Source: Psychrobacter fulvigenes
GTDB lineage: Bacteria; Pseudomonadota; Gammaproteobacteria; Pseudomonadales; Moraxellaceae
Length of the DNA: 64,000 nucleotides
Direction: 5' to 3'
Assembly: GCF_904846155.1 (NCBI RefSeq)
Contig: NZ_CAJGZP010000001.1
Coordinates: 62,001-126,000 of the forward strand
The notes beneath the pieces are model-generated. The model saw only the letters and a program-made list of their open reading frames with translations. It was not told the DNA's origin and made no database searches. Below, piece by piece: positions 35,286-44,003 of this stretch. Position 1 is the stretch's first letter. The number at the start of each line of letters is the position of its first letter. The position numbers and the translations under genes were made by a program.

Positions 35286-35374
35286 GATACAGAACCCTTT
35301 AATAAGAAGAGTAGGCTACTGAGATTGGGTGATGAGAATTATAGAGATATATAACAGATTAGTATGAATAGCGA

Positions 35375-35404
35375 AAAATAAAAGCCTTAAAGTTTTTTAA
35401 GGCT
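35375..35404 (-). terminator. Terminator downstream of def
   Basis: Stem AGCCTTAAA/TTTAAGGCT, followed by a T-rich stretch on the minus strand. It lies between def and the decarboxylase gene. Confidence 0.7.
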
Positions 35405-35458
35405 AAGAAGGCTGAAACAAAAAATCTGACGGATAATAGGGCATGATGAGCAAAACAA

Positions 35459-35995
35459 TTAAGCGTTAGTGGGTTGTGCTTCGCCTTGCTTTTCACGTAT
35501 CTTAAGTACTTTGCGTACCTTGTCACGCGCGCGAGTTTGCTTTAGACGGGATAGGTAGTCGACAAAGATGACGCCGTTTAAGTGATCCATTTCATGTTGG
35601 ATACACACAGCAAGTAAACCTTCGACTTCTTTATCAATGGCTTGTCCATTCTCATCTAAGGCTTCGATGCGCACTTTTTTAGGACGTTCTACTTTGTCAT
35701 AAACTTCAGGTACTGATAGGCAGCCTTCTTCGTACGGCTCTTTTTCTTCTACCAATGGCGTCACTTTTGGATTGATAAACACCATCGGTTCATTTTTGTC
35801 TTCGGATAAGTCCATGACAATAAGCTGAATATGCCGATCGACTTGAGTGGCGGCTAGGCCAATACCCTGCGCATCGTACATGGTTTCGATCATATCAGCG
35901 ATGAGGGTTTTAATCTCATCATTGACTTCTTTCACTGGCTTCGCAATAGTACGAAGGCGTGGATCAGGATAGCTTAAGATAGGGAGTAATGCCAT
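35459..35995 (-). CDS. def: Peptide deformylase
   Basis: A 178-residue peptide deformylase, which removes the formyl group from nascent proteins. All three family motifs are present: GIGLAATQ (Gln51), EEGCLSVP (Cys92) and QHEMDHL (His134, Glu135, His138), which bind the metal. It stands alone here; the fmt partner is not adjacent. Confidence 0.97.
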   Translation of the reverse strand: MALLPILSYPDPRLRTIAKPVKEVNDEIKTLIADMIETMYDAQGIGLAATQVDRHIQLIVMDLSEDKNEPMVFINPKVTPLVEEKEPYEEGCLSVPEVYDKVERPKKVRIEALDENGQAIDKEVEGLLAVCIQHEMDHLNGVIFVDYLSRLKQTRARDKVRKVLKIREKQGEAQPTNA

Positions 35996-36167
35996 GACGG
36001 CTCACCTCGATATTAGCGGGTAGAATAGGCGGTTTATTATAAGGTAAATGAGGGCAAAAGTAACATTAATCAAGACAGTTGCAAATCTATCTGTGTACTG
36101 GTGTGTCACAAGCTCCTACAAATATTCATTGCCTACTTATAATGAATTAGAAAATACGGAGTCAGAC

Positions 36168-36204
36168 AAAAAAGACCTTACATTATGTAAAGTCTCTTTT
36201 TTTA
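36168..36204. terminator. Bidirectional terminator downstream of the GlsB/YeaQ gene
   Basis: Stem AGACCTTAC/GTAAAGTCT with a short loop, flanked by A and T runs. Confidence 0.65.
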
Positions 36205-36251
36205 TCAATCTGTTTTTTATTAATATGTACTAATAGTTATCTCAAAAGCAA

Positions 36252-36506
36252 TTATACGCCGCGTTTGCTCATAATCATCTCATATAAGAACAACAAGATA
36301 ATGGCGCCAATCACTGAGAATATCAGACCTATGAAACCACCATCGGCATTGATACCGATAAGACTGGCGATAAAGCCACCCAACATGGCACCAACGATAC
36401 CGAGTATGATGGTCATAATCCAGCCCATCGCATCGTTACCGGGCTTAATAGCACGTGCCAACAGACCAGCCACCAGACCGACGATAATCATCCAAATGAA
36501 TCCCAT
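36252..36506 (-). CDS. GlsB/YeaQ/YmgE stress-response membrane protein
   Basis: An 84-residue protein of three hydrophobic helices with glycine-rich motifs (GLVAGLLARAIKPGNDAMGW, GIVGAMLGGFIASLIG), typical of the transglycosylase-associated GlsB/YeaQ family. GGAGAAG precedes the start. Its stress role is inferred from relatives. Confidence 0.92.
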   Translation of the reverse strand: MGFIWMIIVGLVAGLLARAIKPGNDAMGWIMTIILGIVGAMLGGFIASLIGINADGGFIGLIFSVIGAIILLFLYEMIMSKRGV

Positions 36507-36782
36507 GATACTTCTCCTAATTTTGTATGGTTAATTTATATTATTAATAAATGAATAAAAATTATTCTTATATTTAGATAGGTGTTTCTGATTTTGATAA
36601 CGATATTGTAAACACTGAACCGCACAAAAAGTAGGTGTGAAATGTTACCAGTGTAGGGGCTATGTGAGAAAATGCCGTTATTTGCTGTTGTGCAGATAAG
36701 ATAGGTAAATGGAAAGTTACAAAGGCAAAGCTAGAGAGACGAATAGATATCGGGATACTACTAGGGCGTGTCAGAATAAAAA

Positions 36783-36813
36783 ATAGCGCCGTTTTCACTG
36801 AAAACGGCGCTAT
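36783..36813 (-). terminator. Terminator of mpl
   Basis: A perfect stem, ATAGCGCCGTTTTC/GAAAACGGCGCTAT, followed by a T run on the minus strand. Confidence 0.9.
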
Positions 36814-36848
36814 CATATTAATTTTGCGGCTATGATATGTCTTTAGAT

Positions 36849-38372
36849 CTAAATAATTTGCTCGCGCAACGCTGTTAGTAGCCTTTGATGGATACCTTCA
36901 AAGCCACCATTGGACATAATGATAATGGCATCGCCAGCCTCTGCGTGTGCTGTTATATGCTCGATTATGGCATCTGTACTGCGAACAACTAGCTGATTAC
37001 CTTTGTGCTCAGCATTTTCAATGACTTCTTTTAGACCCCATTCAAGACCAGCTGGCTCATACCATAATGTATGATCTGCCAGTGCTGCTGACTGTGCCAG
37101 ACTGTCTTGATGGATACCCATTTTCATGGTGTTACTACGTGGCTCAATAATCGCCCATAAGCGTCTGCCCGACAGTTTCTTTTTGGCACCGTCTAAGGTA
37201 GTGGTAATGGCTGTTGGATGATGGGCGAAGTCATCAAAGACTAAGATGTCATTAATATCTCCGATCAACTCCATGCGACGCTTGATACCAGCAAAGGCTG
37301 ACAACGCGGCGCAAGCAGTCGCTACATCTACGCCGACATTATAGGCTGCGGCGACCGCAACCAAGGCGTTGTTCACATTATGAATGCCGCTCATGGCCCA
37401 GTCGACGGTCGCTGTGGCTTGCTTATCTTCATTAAAGCTGACTTTAAATTGACTGCCATCTGCGGTGATCAGCTCTGCTTGCCAGTCGCTATCAGTTGTT
37501 TCGCTTGTTATTTTTGGCTGATTGGCTGACTGTTCATTAAGGAGAGATTTTTCGGTGACAGCAGTGCGCCAGATTGGTGTCCAGACCCCTTTTGCTAAAG
37601 TGTCTTCTAAGCTGATGGTGGCAGCAGGCATAATAACCTTACCAGTACTTGGAATCATGCGTACCATATGGTGGAACTGCGTTTGAATGGCATCAAGATC
37701 CGCAAAGATATCCGCATGATCAAACTCTAAGTTATTTAAGATAGCTGTACGCGGCCGATAATGTACGAACTTTGAACGCTTATCAAAAAACGCAGAGTCG
37801 TATTCGTCCGCTTCAATGACAAAGTAGCCTGGCTGCGTAGATGAAGTCGTCTCTGCCTCTGAGGCATCAGAGTCTTTATCTACTGTATCTGCACCCAGAT
37901 AACTGCTATGTGCAAATACTTTTTGCAGGCGCGTATCAGTAGTATCCACTAAGGGTACGCCACCAATCAAAAACCCAGTATCGATACCAGCATAGTGTAG
38001 TATCCATGCGAGCATCGTAGTGGTTGTGGTCTTGCCGTGTGTCCCTGCCACAGCTATTACATGCCGTGACTGCAACACTTCTTCTGACAAAAACTGTGGC
38101 CCTGAAGTATAGCGCATGCCTTCATTGAGCATATATTCGACCACATCCATACCACGTTTCATGGCATTGCCAACCACCACCAAATCTGGGGCTGGTTGCA
38201 GGTGCTGTACAAGATAGCCCTCTTGAATAGTGACGCCAGCATTTTCAAGCTGGGTAGACATCGGAGGGTAGACATTGGCGTCTGAGCCTGTGACTTCATG
38301 CCCAAGTGCCCGCGCCAATAGCGCCAATGAGCCCATAAAAGTGCCACAGATACCAAGAATATGAATATGCAT
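36849..38372 (-). CDS. mpl: UDP-N-acetylmuramate:L-alanyl-gamma-D-glutamyl-meso-DAP ligase
   Basis: A 507-residue Mpl, which joins recycled tripeptide to UDP-MurNAc in murein recycling. The start HILGICGTFMGSLALLARALGHEVTGSD and the ATP-binding GTHGKTTTTTMLAW at about 114-127 are diagnostic. A Ser/Thr/Glu-rich insertion (about residues 165-182) makes it longer than E. coli Mpl (457 aa). It stands alone with its own terminator. Confidence 0.95.
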   Translation of the reverse strand: MHIHILGICGTFMGSLALLARALGHEVTGSDANVYPPMSTQLENAGVTIQEGYLVQHLQPAPDLVVVGNAMKRGMDVVEYMLNEGMRYTSGPQFLSEEVLQSRHVIAVAGTHGKTTTTTMLAWILHYAGIDTGFLIGGVPLVDTTDTRLQKVFAHSSYLGADTVDKDSDASEAETTSSTQPGYFVIEADEYDSAFFDKRSKFVHYRPRTAILNNLEFDHADIFADLDAIQTQFHHMVRMIPSTGKVIMPAATISLEDTLAKGVWTPIWRTAVTEKSLLNEQSANQPKITSETTDSDWQAELITADGSQFKVSFNEDKQATATVDWAMSGIHNVNNALVAVAAAYNVGVDVATACAALSAFAGIKRRMELIGDINDILVFDDFAHHPTAITTTLDGAKKKLSGRRLWAIIEPRSNTMKMGIHQDSLAQSAALADHTLWYEPAGLEWGLKEVIENAEHKGNQLVVRSTDAIIEHITAHAEAGDAIIIMSNGGFEGIHQRLLTALREQII

Positions 38373-38522
38373 AGATGTTCCGCGCTCGGATAGATAATCG
38401 TTAAAAAAGAAGGGAGTAATGAGTGACGTTAGCGAGTAAATACTGCTTATTTTTTATTACTGTAGACAATTGAACTCACTATAACAGCGCTCATTGTAAA
38501 GTAAACCTCGATAGATGACCAA

Positions 38523-38550
38523 TAAAAAAACGCCAAACAGGGAGGCGTTG
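38523..38550 (-). terminator. Probable terminator of the NlpE-like gene
   Basis: Stem AACGCC/GGCGTT with a nine-base loop and seven T on the minus strand. The stem is short. Confidence 0.6.
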
Positions 38551-38666
38551 GTTAGTCAAAAAACTTTAGAAAATATTACTTTTAGGCTGAAGTATGACTC
38601 AGAGAACTACTGCAATGCCCGACTCAAAAAAGCCATTAGTTTACGCGCTGACTCCCTGTGTGCTGC

Positions 38667-39314
38667 TTACTTGCGTGCTAGGGTGTAGTCAGTATTTGGC
38701 TTTTTATCGTCGTCTAACATAACCAGATGATTGCTTTGAATATTATAGCTTTCTATGTCTTTATTATCATAAACGACCGTGATGGTATTACTGTCCTGAC
38801 GGTAAACACCGTGTTCAACCAAAGGGACTCTTGGCGTTTGTGGGTTCTCATAAACGCTTGTTTTTAGTACAGAGCTATCAGCAAATAAGTTTAGGGTTAC
38901 TGATACACCATCACAAAAAGAGCAAGGTAATATACCTGCATAATCACCAATTAAGGTTGCCTGCAGAGTATTGTCAGGTTGGGGCTCCGAGATCATTGGT
39001 GAACGACGTTTTTGCGCGGAACTATCGGGTTTAGCCGCTGCTATAAGCGACTGGCCTTCATCTTCACTATCTGCATCTACACTGTCTGCAGAGTCGATAC
39101 TAGAATCATCCATCTGGGCTGTGTCGTCAGCAGCGCCATCATCATTGGTTGCTGACTGTTGTACAGAGGCTTTTTGATTCACTGTGGTTGCAGTGGACGG
39201 CTTATCACAGCCTAACAACAGTAAACAAAACGGCAAGGGTAATAACAAACGACTGAAGCGTTTGATAGAAATAGTTAATAGTGGAGAAGTAGGCCCGAAA
39301 AAATTCATTATCAC
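38667..39314 (-). CDS. NlpE N-terminal-domain lipoprotein
   Basis: A 215-residue predicted lipoprotein; LLLLGC places the lipidated Cys at residue 36. An acidic, Asp/Ser-rich linker (about 50-95) leads to a C-terminal domain of the NlpE type (GDYAGILPCSFCDGVSVTLNL) with a CxxC pair. NlpE signals envelope stress through Cpx in E. coli; whether this protein does so is not shown. The N-terminus is long and could begin two codons later. Confidence 0.85.
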   Translation of the reverse strand: MIMNFFGPTSPLLTISIKRFSRLLLPLPFCLLLLGCDKPSTATTVNQKASVQQSATNDDGAADDTAQMDDSSIDSADSVDADSEDEGQSLIAAAKPDSSAQKRRSPMISEPQPDNTLQATLIGDYAGILPCSFCDGVSVTLNLFADSSVLKTSVYENPQTPRVPLVEHGVYRQDSNTITVVYDNKDIESYNIQSNHLVMLDDDKKPNTDYTLARK

Positions 39315-39779
39315 ACCAACAATAAGCTAAAAATTATAAACGATGGCGACGCATATGCATGATTTAAAAATACTTACCTATATGGTAGCGCTAATCGCGC
39401 TCAGCATCGTTGTAAAAACGTCACAAAAGTCAAAACCACAATATTACTCTTATTTGGGCTTTTATCGCAAAAACTAAATCGCTGATACCAGATACGTAGC
39501 AATTTCTTAAGATTTGAGCAGTAAATACAAGAGGTGTTAAGACAGAAGGTAACTTATAACCGACAAACGGTGCTCAAGATAACAGAACAACCTGATGACT
39601 ATGTGTGGTTTTTGTTATAAAGCAGTTACTTTTGACAATAAAAAAGCCACTGATAAAGGTCAGCGGCTAATGGATATTTTTAAAATTATAATAGTGCTAA
39701 GACCATCAGCTAAACCACATCAACAGCTATATGGCCAGAATGAGCTATATGATCAGAATGAGCTATATAACCAAAACTA
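39315..39779. other. Intergenic region between the NlpE-like gene and dsbB
   Basis: About 465 bp with no convincing gene. A possible hairpin is seen at about 39646-39669 (AGCCACTGA/TCAGCGGCT). A plus-strand open frame at 39595-39834 contains a short repeated peptide (YDQNELYNQNE-like) but overlaps the end of dsbB and has no family likeness. Confidence 0.4.
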
Positions 39780-40304
39780 TTATCTACGAGCAGATAGCAT
39801 AGGGCGCATGATTCGCCATAGTATTAATAGGTGAGTCAGTAATAGTACACTAAAAAGTATCAGCGACTGCTCAGGAATGCTTAAACCCAAAAAACGCCAG
39901 TCAACGGTGGCACATTCTCCAGAACCAGATAGCACTTCATTGAAAACCTGCTGCATAGGCAAGGTGTCTAGCCAGTAATCAAGACCAGGGCCGCAGGTAG
40001 GTACTTGATCAGGAGGTAGATGCTGTAGCCAAACATGACGTGCAGCGACGCCAGTTGACCAAACAATACCCGCCAGACTGCCAATCCATAATAGAAGCTT
40101 CACAGCGATAGATTTGGGATTTAACAGCGCAGCGATTAAAGCAAAACCGCCCATCACCATCAAACCGATCCGCTGAAACACACAGAGCGGGCAAGGCGAA
40201 AACCCCATATGTCGCTGCAAAAAGAACAATGCGAAGCTCATTCCGATCACGGTCATAATGACCAAAAACACTTGTAAATGGCGATAAGTGGTGAATCTTT
40301 GCAT
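39780..40304 (-). CDS. dsbB: Disulfide bond formation protein B
   Basis: A 174-residue four-helix membrane protein that re-oxidises DsbA and passes electrons to quinone. Both redox pairs are present: Cys38-Cys41 in SPCPLCVFQR and Cys104-Cys131 in the second periplasmic loop. DsbA is not adjacent. Confidence 0.95.
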   Translation of the reverse strand: MQRFTTYRHLQVFLVIMTVIGMSFALFFLQRHMGFSPCPLCVFQRIGLMVMGGFALIAALLNPKSIAVKLLLWIGSLAGIVWSTGVAARHVWLQHLPPDQVPTCGPGLDYWLDTLPMQQVFNEVLSGSGECATVDWRFLGLSIPEQSLILFSVLLLTHLLILWRIMRPMLSARR

Positions 40305-40381
40305 CTAGTACATACTCTTAGATAATGGTTGCTAACTAACTAACTTAGGCACAGCAGCAGGTCAAACCGCCTGCTGACTTA

Positions 40382-41944
40382 TTAACGATACTGCTGTATG
40401 AAGTCCATAAAGTCTTCTGTTTCGGCTTTTTCAATCTCGGCTTGCTGCAGGATTGATTTTTCAGCCAACACCTCATATTTAGCTTGGGTATTTGGACTAA
40501 AAGCTTGCTGCAATAAAGCACCGCGATGCTGCTGCGCTAGGGTCAGTCCAAGCTGCCACATGCCGCCCAAACGCTCACTGTCAGCGTTGACTTGTGCGGA
40601 GATGGTTGACTCAGATTGAGCCGCTTTGCCTTGCATGAGTGCCAATGCTGCACGGTAGTCGTTGCCACCATAGTGCGCGTCAAATAGTGCTGCTAGCGGT
40701 AGCATGTTGTTTAGATGTTCAACCATCCAGCTCTGTAGGGGAATCTCTTTACCGTCATTGATGATATGTAAGTCATCACGGCGACCTTCATTGACCACAC
40801 GCTCTAGGTTAATTGCCAACTCTTCATCTTCTGCAGGCAGTAAGTCAGGTGAGCTGTTAAACAAACAATATAAGGCCATGATCTCTAAAAAGCAGGCGCT
40901 CGATAAGCGGATACCGATATCACTATAGGGATCAAGGTCGATGGCGCGAAACTCAACATAAGCGATACCACGACGCTCTAAAGCTTCAGTTGGTGTCTCT
41001 CCGCGGTCAGCAATTTGCTTGGGACGAATAGGGCTATAATATTCATTTTCTATTTGTAAAATATGATCATTAATCTGTATTGGATTGCCGTCATCATCAT
41101 CTAAGCCCAACTTTTGGAAGCTTTCATGAGGTGTTTGAATGGCACGGCGTAGACCCACGATATATTCTGGTAAATTATTATAACGAATATCAAGGTTTTC
41201 TTGCACACTATTGGTATAGCCCAGTCTGCCCATACGCAAGCTGGTGGCGGCAGGCTTATAGTAGGTTGAGTCGTTTTGAAGTATCAAATCATGCTCACGG
41301 CCCGCCAAAAAGCAAGGGGAGACGTTAGGACTTGCACCTAGTAGATAGAGCACGAGACTGGTCAAGCGCTTGAAGTTGCGAATCAGGCCGAGATACTTAT
41401 CGTTTTTGAATTCTGTGAGAGTCAAATCGCTTGCTTCTGGTGTTTGTGCTTGCCATGACTCAAACAAACCATCACCAAATGATAAGTTATAATGTAGCCC
41501 TGCAATGGACTGCATGCGGCGACCATAACGTACGCCAAGACCGCTGCGGTATAGAGTTTTAAGCTTGCCAGTATTGGAGGTGCCAAAGTCTGCCAGAGGA
41601 ATATCCTCATCTTCAGCTGAGCGCATGTAAGGCATGGACAGCGGCCACATCAGCTCTTCTTCAGGTAAAGCTCGATACACCAGTACATGTAGTTGGCGCA
41701 ATACCATCAAGGTGTCTTTCGGGGAGCTCCTAGGGTCAGTGACCAGCTCAAGCAAATTCTCTGAATAATCGGTGGTAATAAATGGATGCGTCAGTTTTGA
41801 TCCGAGCTTCTCTGGGTGCGGTGCTCGACTCAGATAGCCGTCAGGTTTGATCCGTAAGCCTTCTTTTTCGATACCACGCAGCATTCCAGTTAGATGTTGA
41901 CTGCTCATCCAGTCTGGAGTTTTAAATTGGGAAAAATCACTCAT
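40382..41944 (-). CDS. gshA: Glutamate-cysteine ligase
   Basis: A 520-residue type I (E. coli-like) gamma-glutamylcysteine synthetase, the first step of glutathione synthesis. Recognisable segments include GIEKEGLRIKPDGYLS, THPFITTDYSENLLELVT and YVEFRAIDLDP. The length matches GshA (518 aa in E. coli). It is followed by dsbB with a 77-bp gap. Confidence 0.96.
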   Translation of the reverse strand: MSDFSQFKTPDWMSSQHLTGMLRGIEKEGLRIKPDGYLSRAPHPEKLGSKLTHPFITTDYSENLLELVTDPRSSPKDTLMVLRQLHVLVYRALPEEELMWPLSMPYMRSAEDEDIPLADFGTSNTGKLKTLYRSGLGVRYGRRMQSIAGLHYNLSFGDGLFESWQAQTPEASDLTLTEFKNDKYLGLIRNFKRLTSLVLYLLGASPNVSPCFLAGREHDLILQNDSTYYKPAATSLRMGRLGYTNSVQENLDIRYNNLPEYIVGLRRAIQTPHESFQKLGLDDDDGNPIQINDHILQIENEYYSPIRPKQIADRGETPTEALERRGIAYVEFRAIDLDPYSDIGIRLSSACFLEIMALYCLFNSSPDLLPAEDEELAINLERVVNEGRRDDLHIINDGKEIPLQSWMVEHLNNMLPLAALFDAHYGGNDYRAALALMQGKAAQSESTISAQVNADSERLGGMWQLGLTLAQQHRGALLQQAFSPNTQAKYEVLAEKSILQQAEIEKAETEDFMDFIQQYR

Positions 41945-42205
41945 AGTATGTCATCTATTGTTATTCGTTATGATATATTGCAACACCGTTTGTATTTACC
42001 CCTTTTGTTTATAAGGGTTGTACTCTGTCATGGCCGATGTTAAGAACCTTGTCAGTTTAGCCCAAAGCAGGGTTAAAAACTATGCACAATTACAAAATCA
42101 GTAACCTTTACTTTAGGTCAGCTCAACGGTTTGTGCGTATTTAGCGAGTATAGGATAGGCGATTTTGCTAGTATTTTATAAGCTAGCCAACGCGCCCTTA
42201 TATAA

Positions 42206-42242
42206 AAAAAGCATCTACCTATAGATAGGTAGATGCTTTTGC
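42206..42242. terminator. Bidirectional terminator between the roadblock gene and gshA
   Basis: A perfect stem, AGCATCTACCTA/TAGGTAGATGCT, with A and T runs. It is downstream of the roadblock gene on the minus strand. Confidence 0.9.
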
Positions 42243-42296
42243 GATTAGAATTATATCTAGGTAAGATAAAAAACTAAGCGGTTCTTCTAAACGGGC

Positions 42297-42653
42297 TTAT
42301 GAGAAATCAAGTTCAGTCTCAAAGCTCTTTAAGTTATGACGAGCCATAGCTAGGTTAGACTTTTGACGGTCAAGTACTAGGTACAAAAATAAGTTGCTGT
42401 TGCGTACTAATGGACGTAGCAAATGGTACTGCTTGCTTAGGGTGATTAGGATATCTTCGATGCTTTCATCCAGACCTAGAGCGTCAGCTACTTTACGCTT
42501 AGAACGTAAAACTTCAGTGTTACCAGCCGCCGCAAGTTCTAGATCGATGCCTGTACCCAATGTTGCGAGTGCTAAGCCTGATTCGCTATCAACCAGTGCT
42601 GCTGCCATAAAGCCGTCAATTTCATTTAGTGCATTAAGTGTTAACTTAGCCAT
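42297..42653 (-). CDS. Roadblock/LC7-like protein
   Basis: A 118-residue protein with the roadblock/LC7 fold pattern: [22 protein letters not shown] at about 12-33 and a C-terminal strand [20 protein letters not shown]. In other bacteria such proteins (MglB type) regulate small GTPases. No GTPase gene is next to it, so its partner is unknown. Confidence 0.75.
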   Translation of the reverse strand: MAKLTLNALNEIDGFMAAALVDSESGLALATLGTGIDLELAAAGNTEVLRSKRKVADALGLDESIEDILITLSKQYHLLRPLVRNSNLFLYLVLDRQKSNLAMARHNLKSFETELDFS

Positions 42654-43167
42654 ACTATTATTCCTTAAACGTAAAAACTATAGAAGATTAACAATCAGTA
42701 ACGGACGAAGTTCATAACGATTCTCATATTGTGATAATCACATCACTTTGAGCACTTCTTATGGGCGCTAAAACAGTAGGCGCTATTAAATTATACGTGC
42801 TACACCGATAGCTAGGCACGTCACTGGATTGTCTAATTGGGGTGTCTTAACATTCTACTAAAGACAGGGTAATCACTGCAATTATAGTGCCATTTGTATT
42901 ATAGATTAACATTACTCTCTATAACTACATTACTATCTAAGCATATTTTTATGAAAAAGCAAGATTTTCAGCGATAAAGTGTCAGTTTTCGCGAATGAGC
43001 GGTCTGGTTGGAGTGTTTTTGGATCAATACTCTAAGCATGGATATAGAAAAGATATGACGAGGAACTATAAGAAAGAGGTCAAAATTAAGCCGTTAACTT
43101 TATTAAAAAAGCTAACGGCTGGGAGGTTAAATACGGGTCTAGGTAAACAGTTTCTAATAAACGGCTT
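42654..43167. other. Long intergenic region with one hairpin
   Basis: About 510 bp between the roadblock gene and erpA, AT-rich. A hairpin at 43089-43120 (AGCCGTTAAC/GCTAACGGCT) is followed on the minus strand by TTAATTTTG and may terminate erpA. I see no gene in the rest. Confidence 0.45.
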
Positions 43168-43548
43168 CTAAATAGAAAATGATGATCCGCAACCACAAGA
43201 GGTGGTGGCGTTAGGGTTTTCTACTACAAAGCGTGCACCCTCTAGCCCTTCTATATAGTCAACAGTAGAGCCTTGTAAGTACTGATAGCTGAGTGAATCA
43301 ATAACTAAAGTGACATCACCGTTATCAAAGTTGGCATCGTCTTCATTTAAGTCGCTGTCAAATCTAAAGCCGTAAGAAAATCCTGAACAGCCGCCACCCG
43401 TCACATAAACGCGTAACATCAAATCGGTATCACCTTCTTCTTCACGCAGTCGGCGTACTTTTTGTGCCGCGCTATCGGTTAGGCTTAAGACAGTGGGATC
43501 TACAGGCTGGCTTGCGCTTGGATCGTATTGGTTGGTTTGTGTGTTCAT
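43168..43548 (-). CDS. erpA: Iron-sulfur cluster insertion protein ErpA
   Basis: A 126-residue A-type Fe-S carrier with the three conserved cysteines, one in [12 protein letters not shown] and two in [10 protein letters not shown]. It hands Fe-S clusters to target enzymes such as IspG. Start ATG 43548 (MNTQTNQYD) has GAGGTAG upstream; the open frame reaches to 43719 but that extension has no family likeness. Confidence 0.93.
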   Translation of the reverse strand: MNTQTNQYDPSASQPVDPTVLSLTDSAAQKVRRLREEEGDTDLMLRVYVTGGGCSGFSYGFRFDSDLNEDDANFDNGDVTLVIDSLSYQYLQGSTVDYIEGLEGARFVVENPNATTSCGCGSSFSI

Positions 43549-44003
43549 ATCTACCTCGGTTACTAATATCAAATGCCATCGTCGTCTTGGTATGATTGGC
43601 AGCGTTAGTGACGACAATCTATTAGTGGCGATGTGATGGACTCGGATGGGTACTGTCGTGTCATTGCTGTGATTATTTCGTTTTGTTATAAGACTACAAA
43701 AAGCTAGGAAAGACGCCAAATCTATTTTTTATCGATATAAAAACAGCTTAGCTGCTCACAGTTATCGTGTCCTAACAGTATATCATAATGGGGGTTTGCG
43801 TGGATTTGTCAATAGCCTTTGCCATTCTGGATGCCCTTTATTGATTTAACGGTTGCTGATAATAAATAATTGGATTTAAAATACTTTTTTAATTGTTTGC
43901 CTATAGTGAGTGTGTTTGAAATAATAGCCCGCAATTAGCGCACGCTGTGTGTGCTTTACTATGACATTATTTTGCCAAAAATACATTGAGATGAAAAAAA
44001 TCT
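43549..44003. other. Intergenic region between erpA and the ABC-F gene
   Basis: A divergent promoter region of about 455 bp. It holds no other gene that I can support. Confidence 0.4.

Noticed and set aside
36574..36816. Minus-strand open frame of 80 codons between the GlsB/YeaQ gene and mpl
   Set aside because: It overlaps the mpl terminator, has no ribosome-binding site or family likeness and its composition looks non-coding.
39595..39834. Plus-strand open frame of 79 codons with a short repeated peptide
   Set aside because: It overlaps the 3' end of dsbB on the other strand and a possible hairpin, and no family is recognised.
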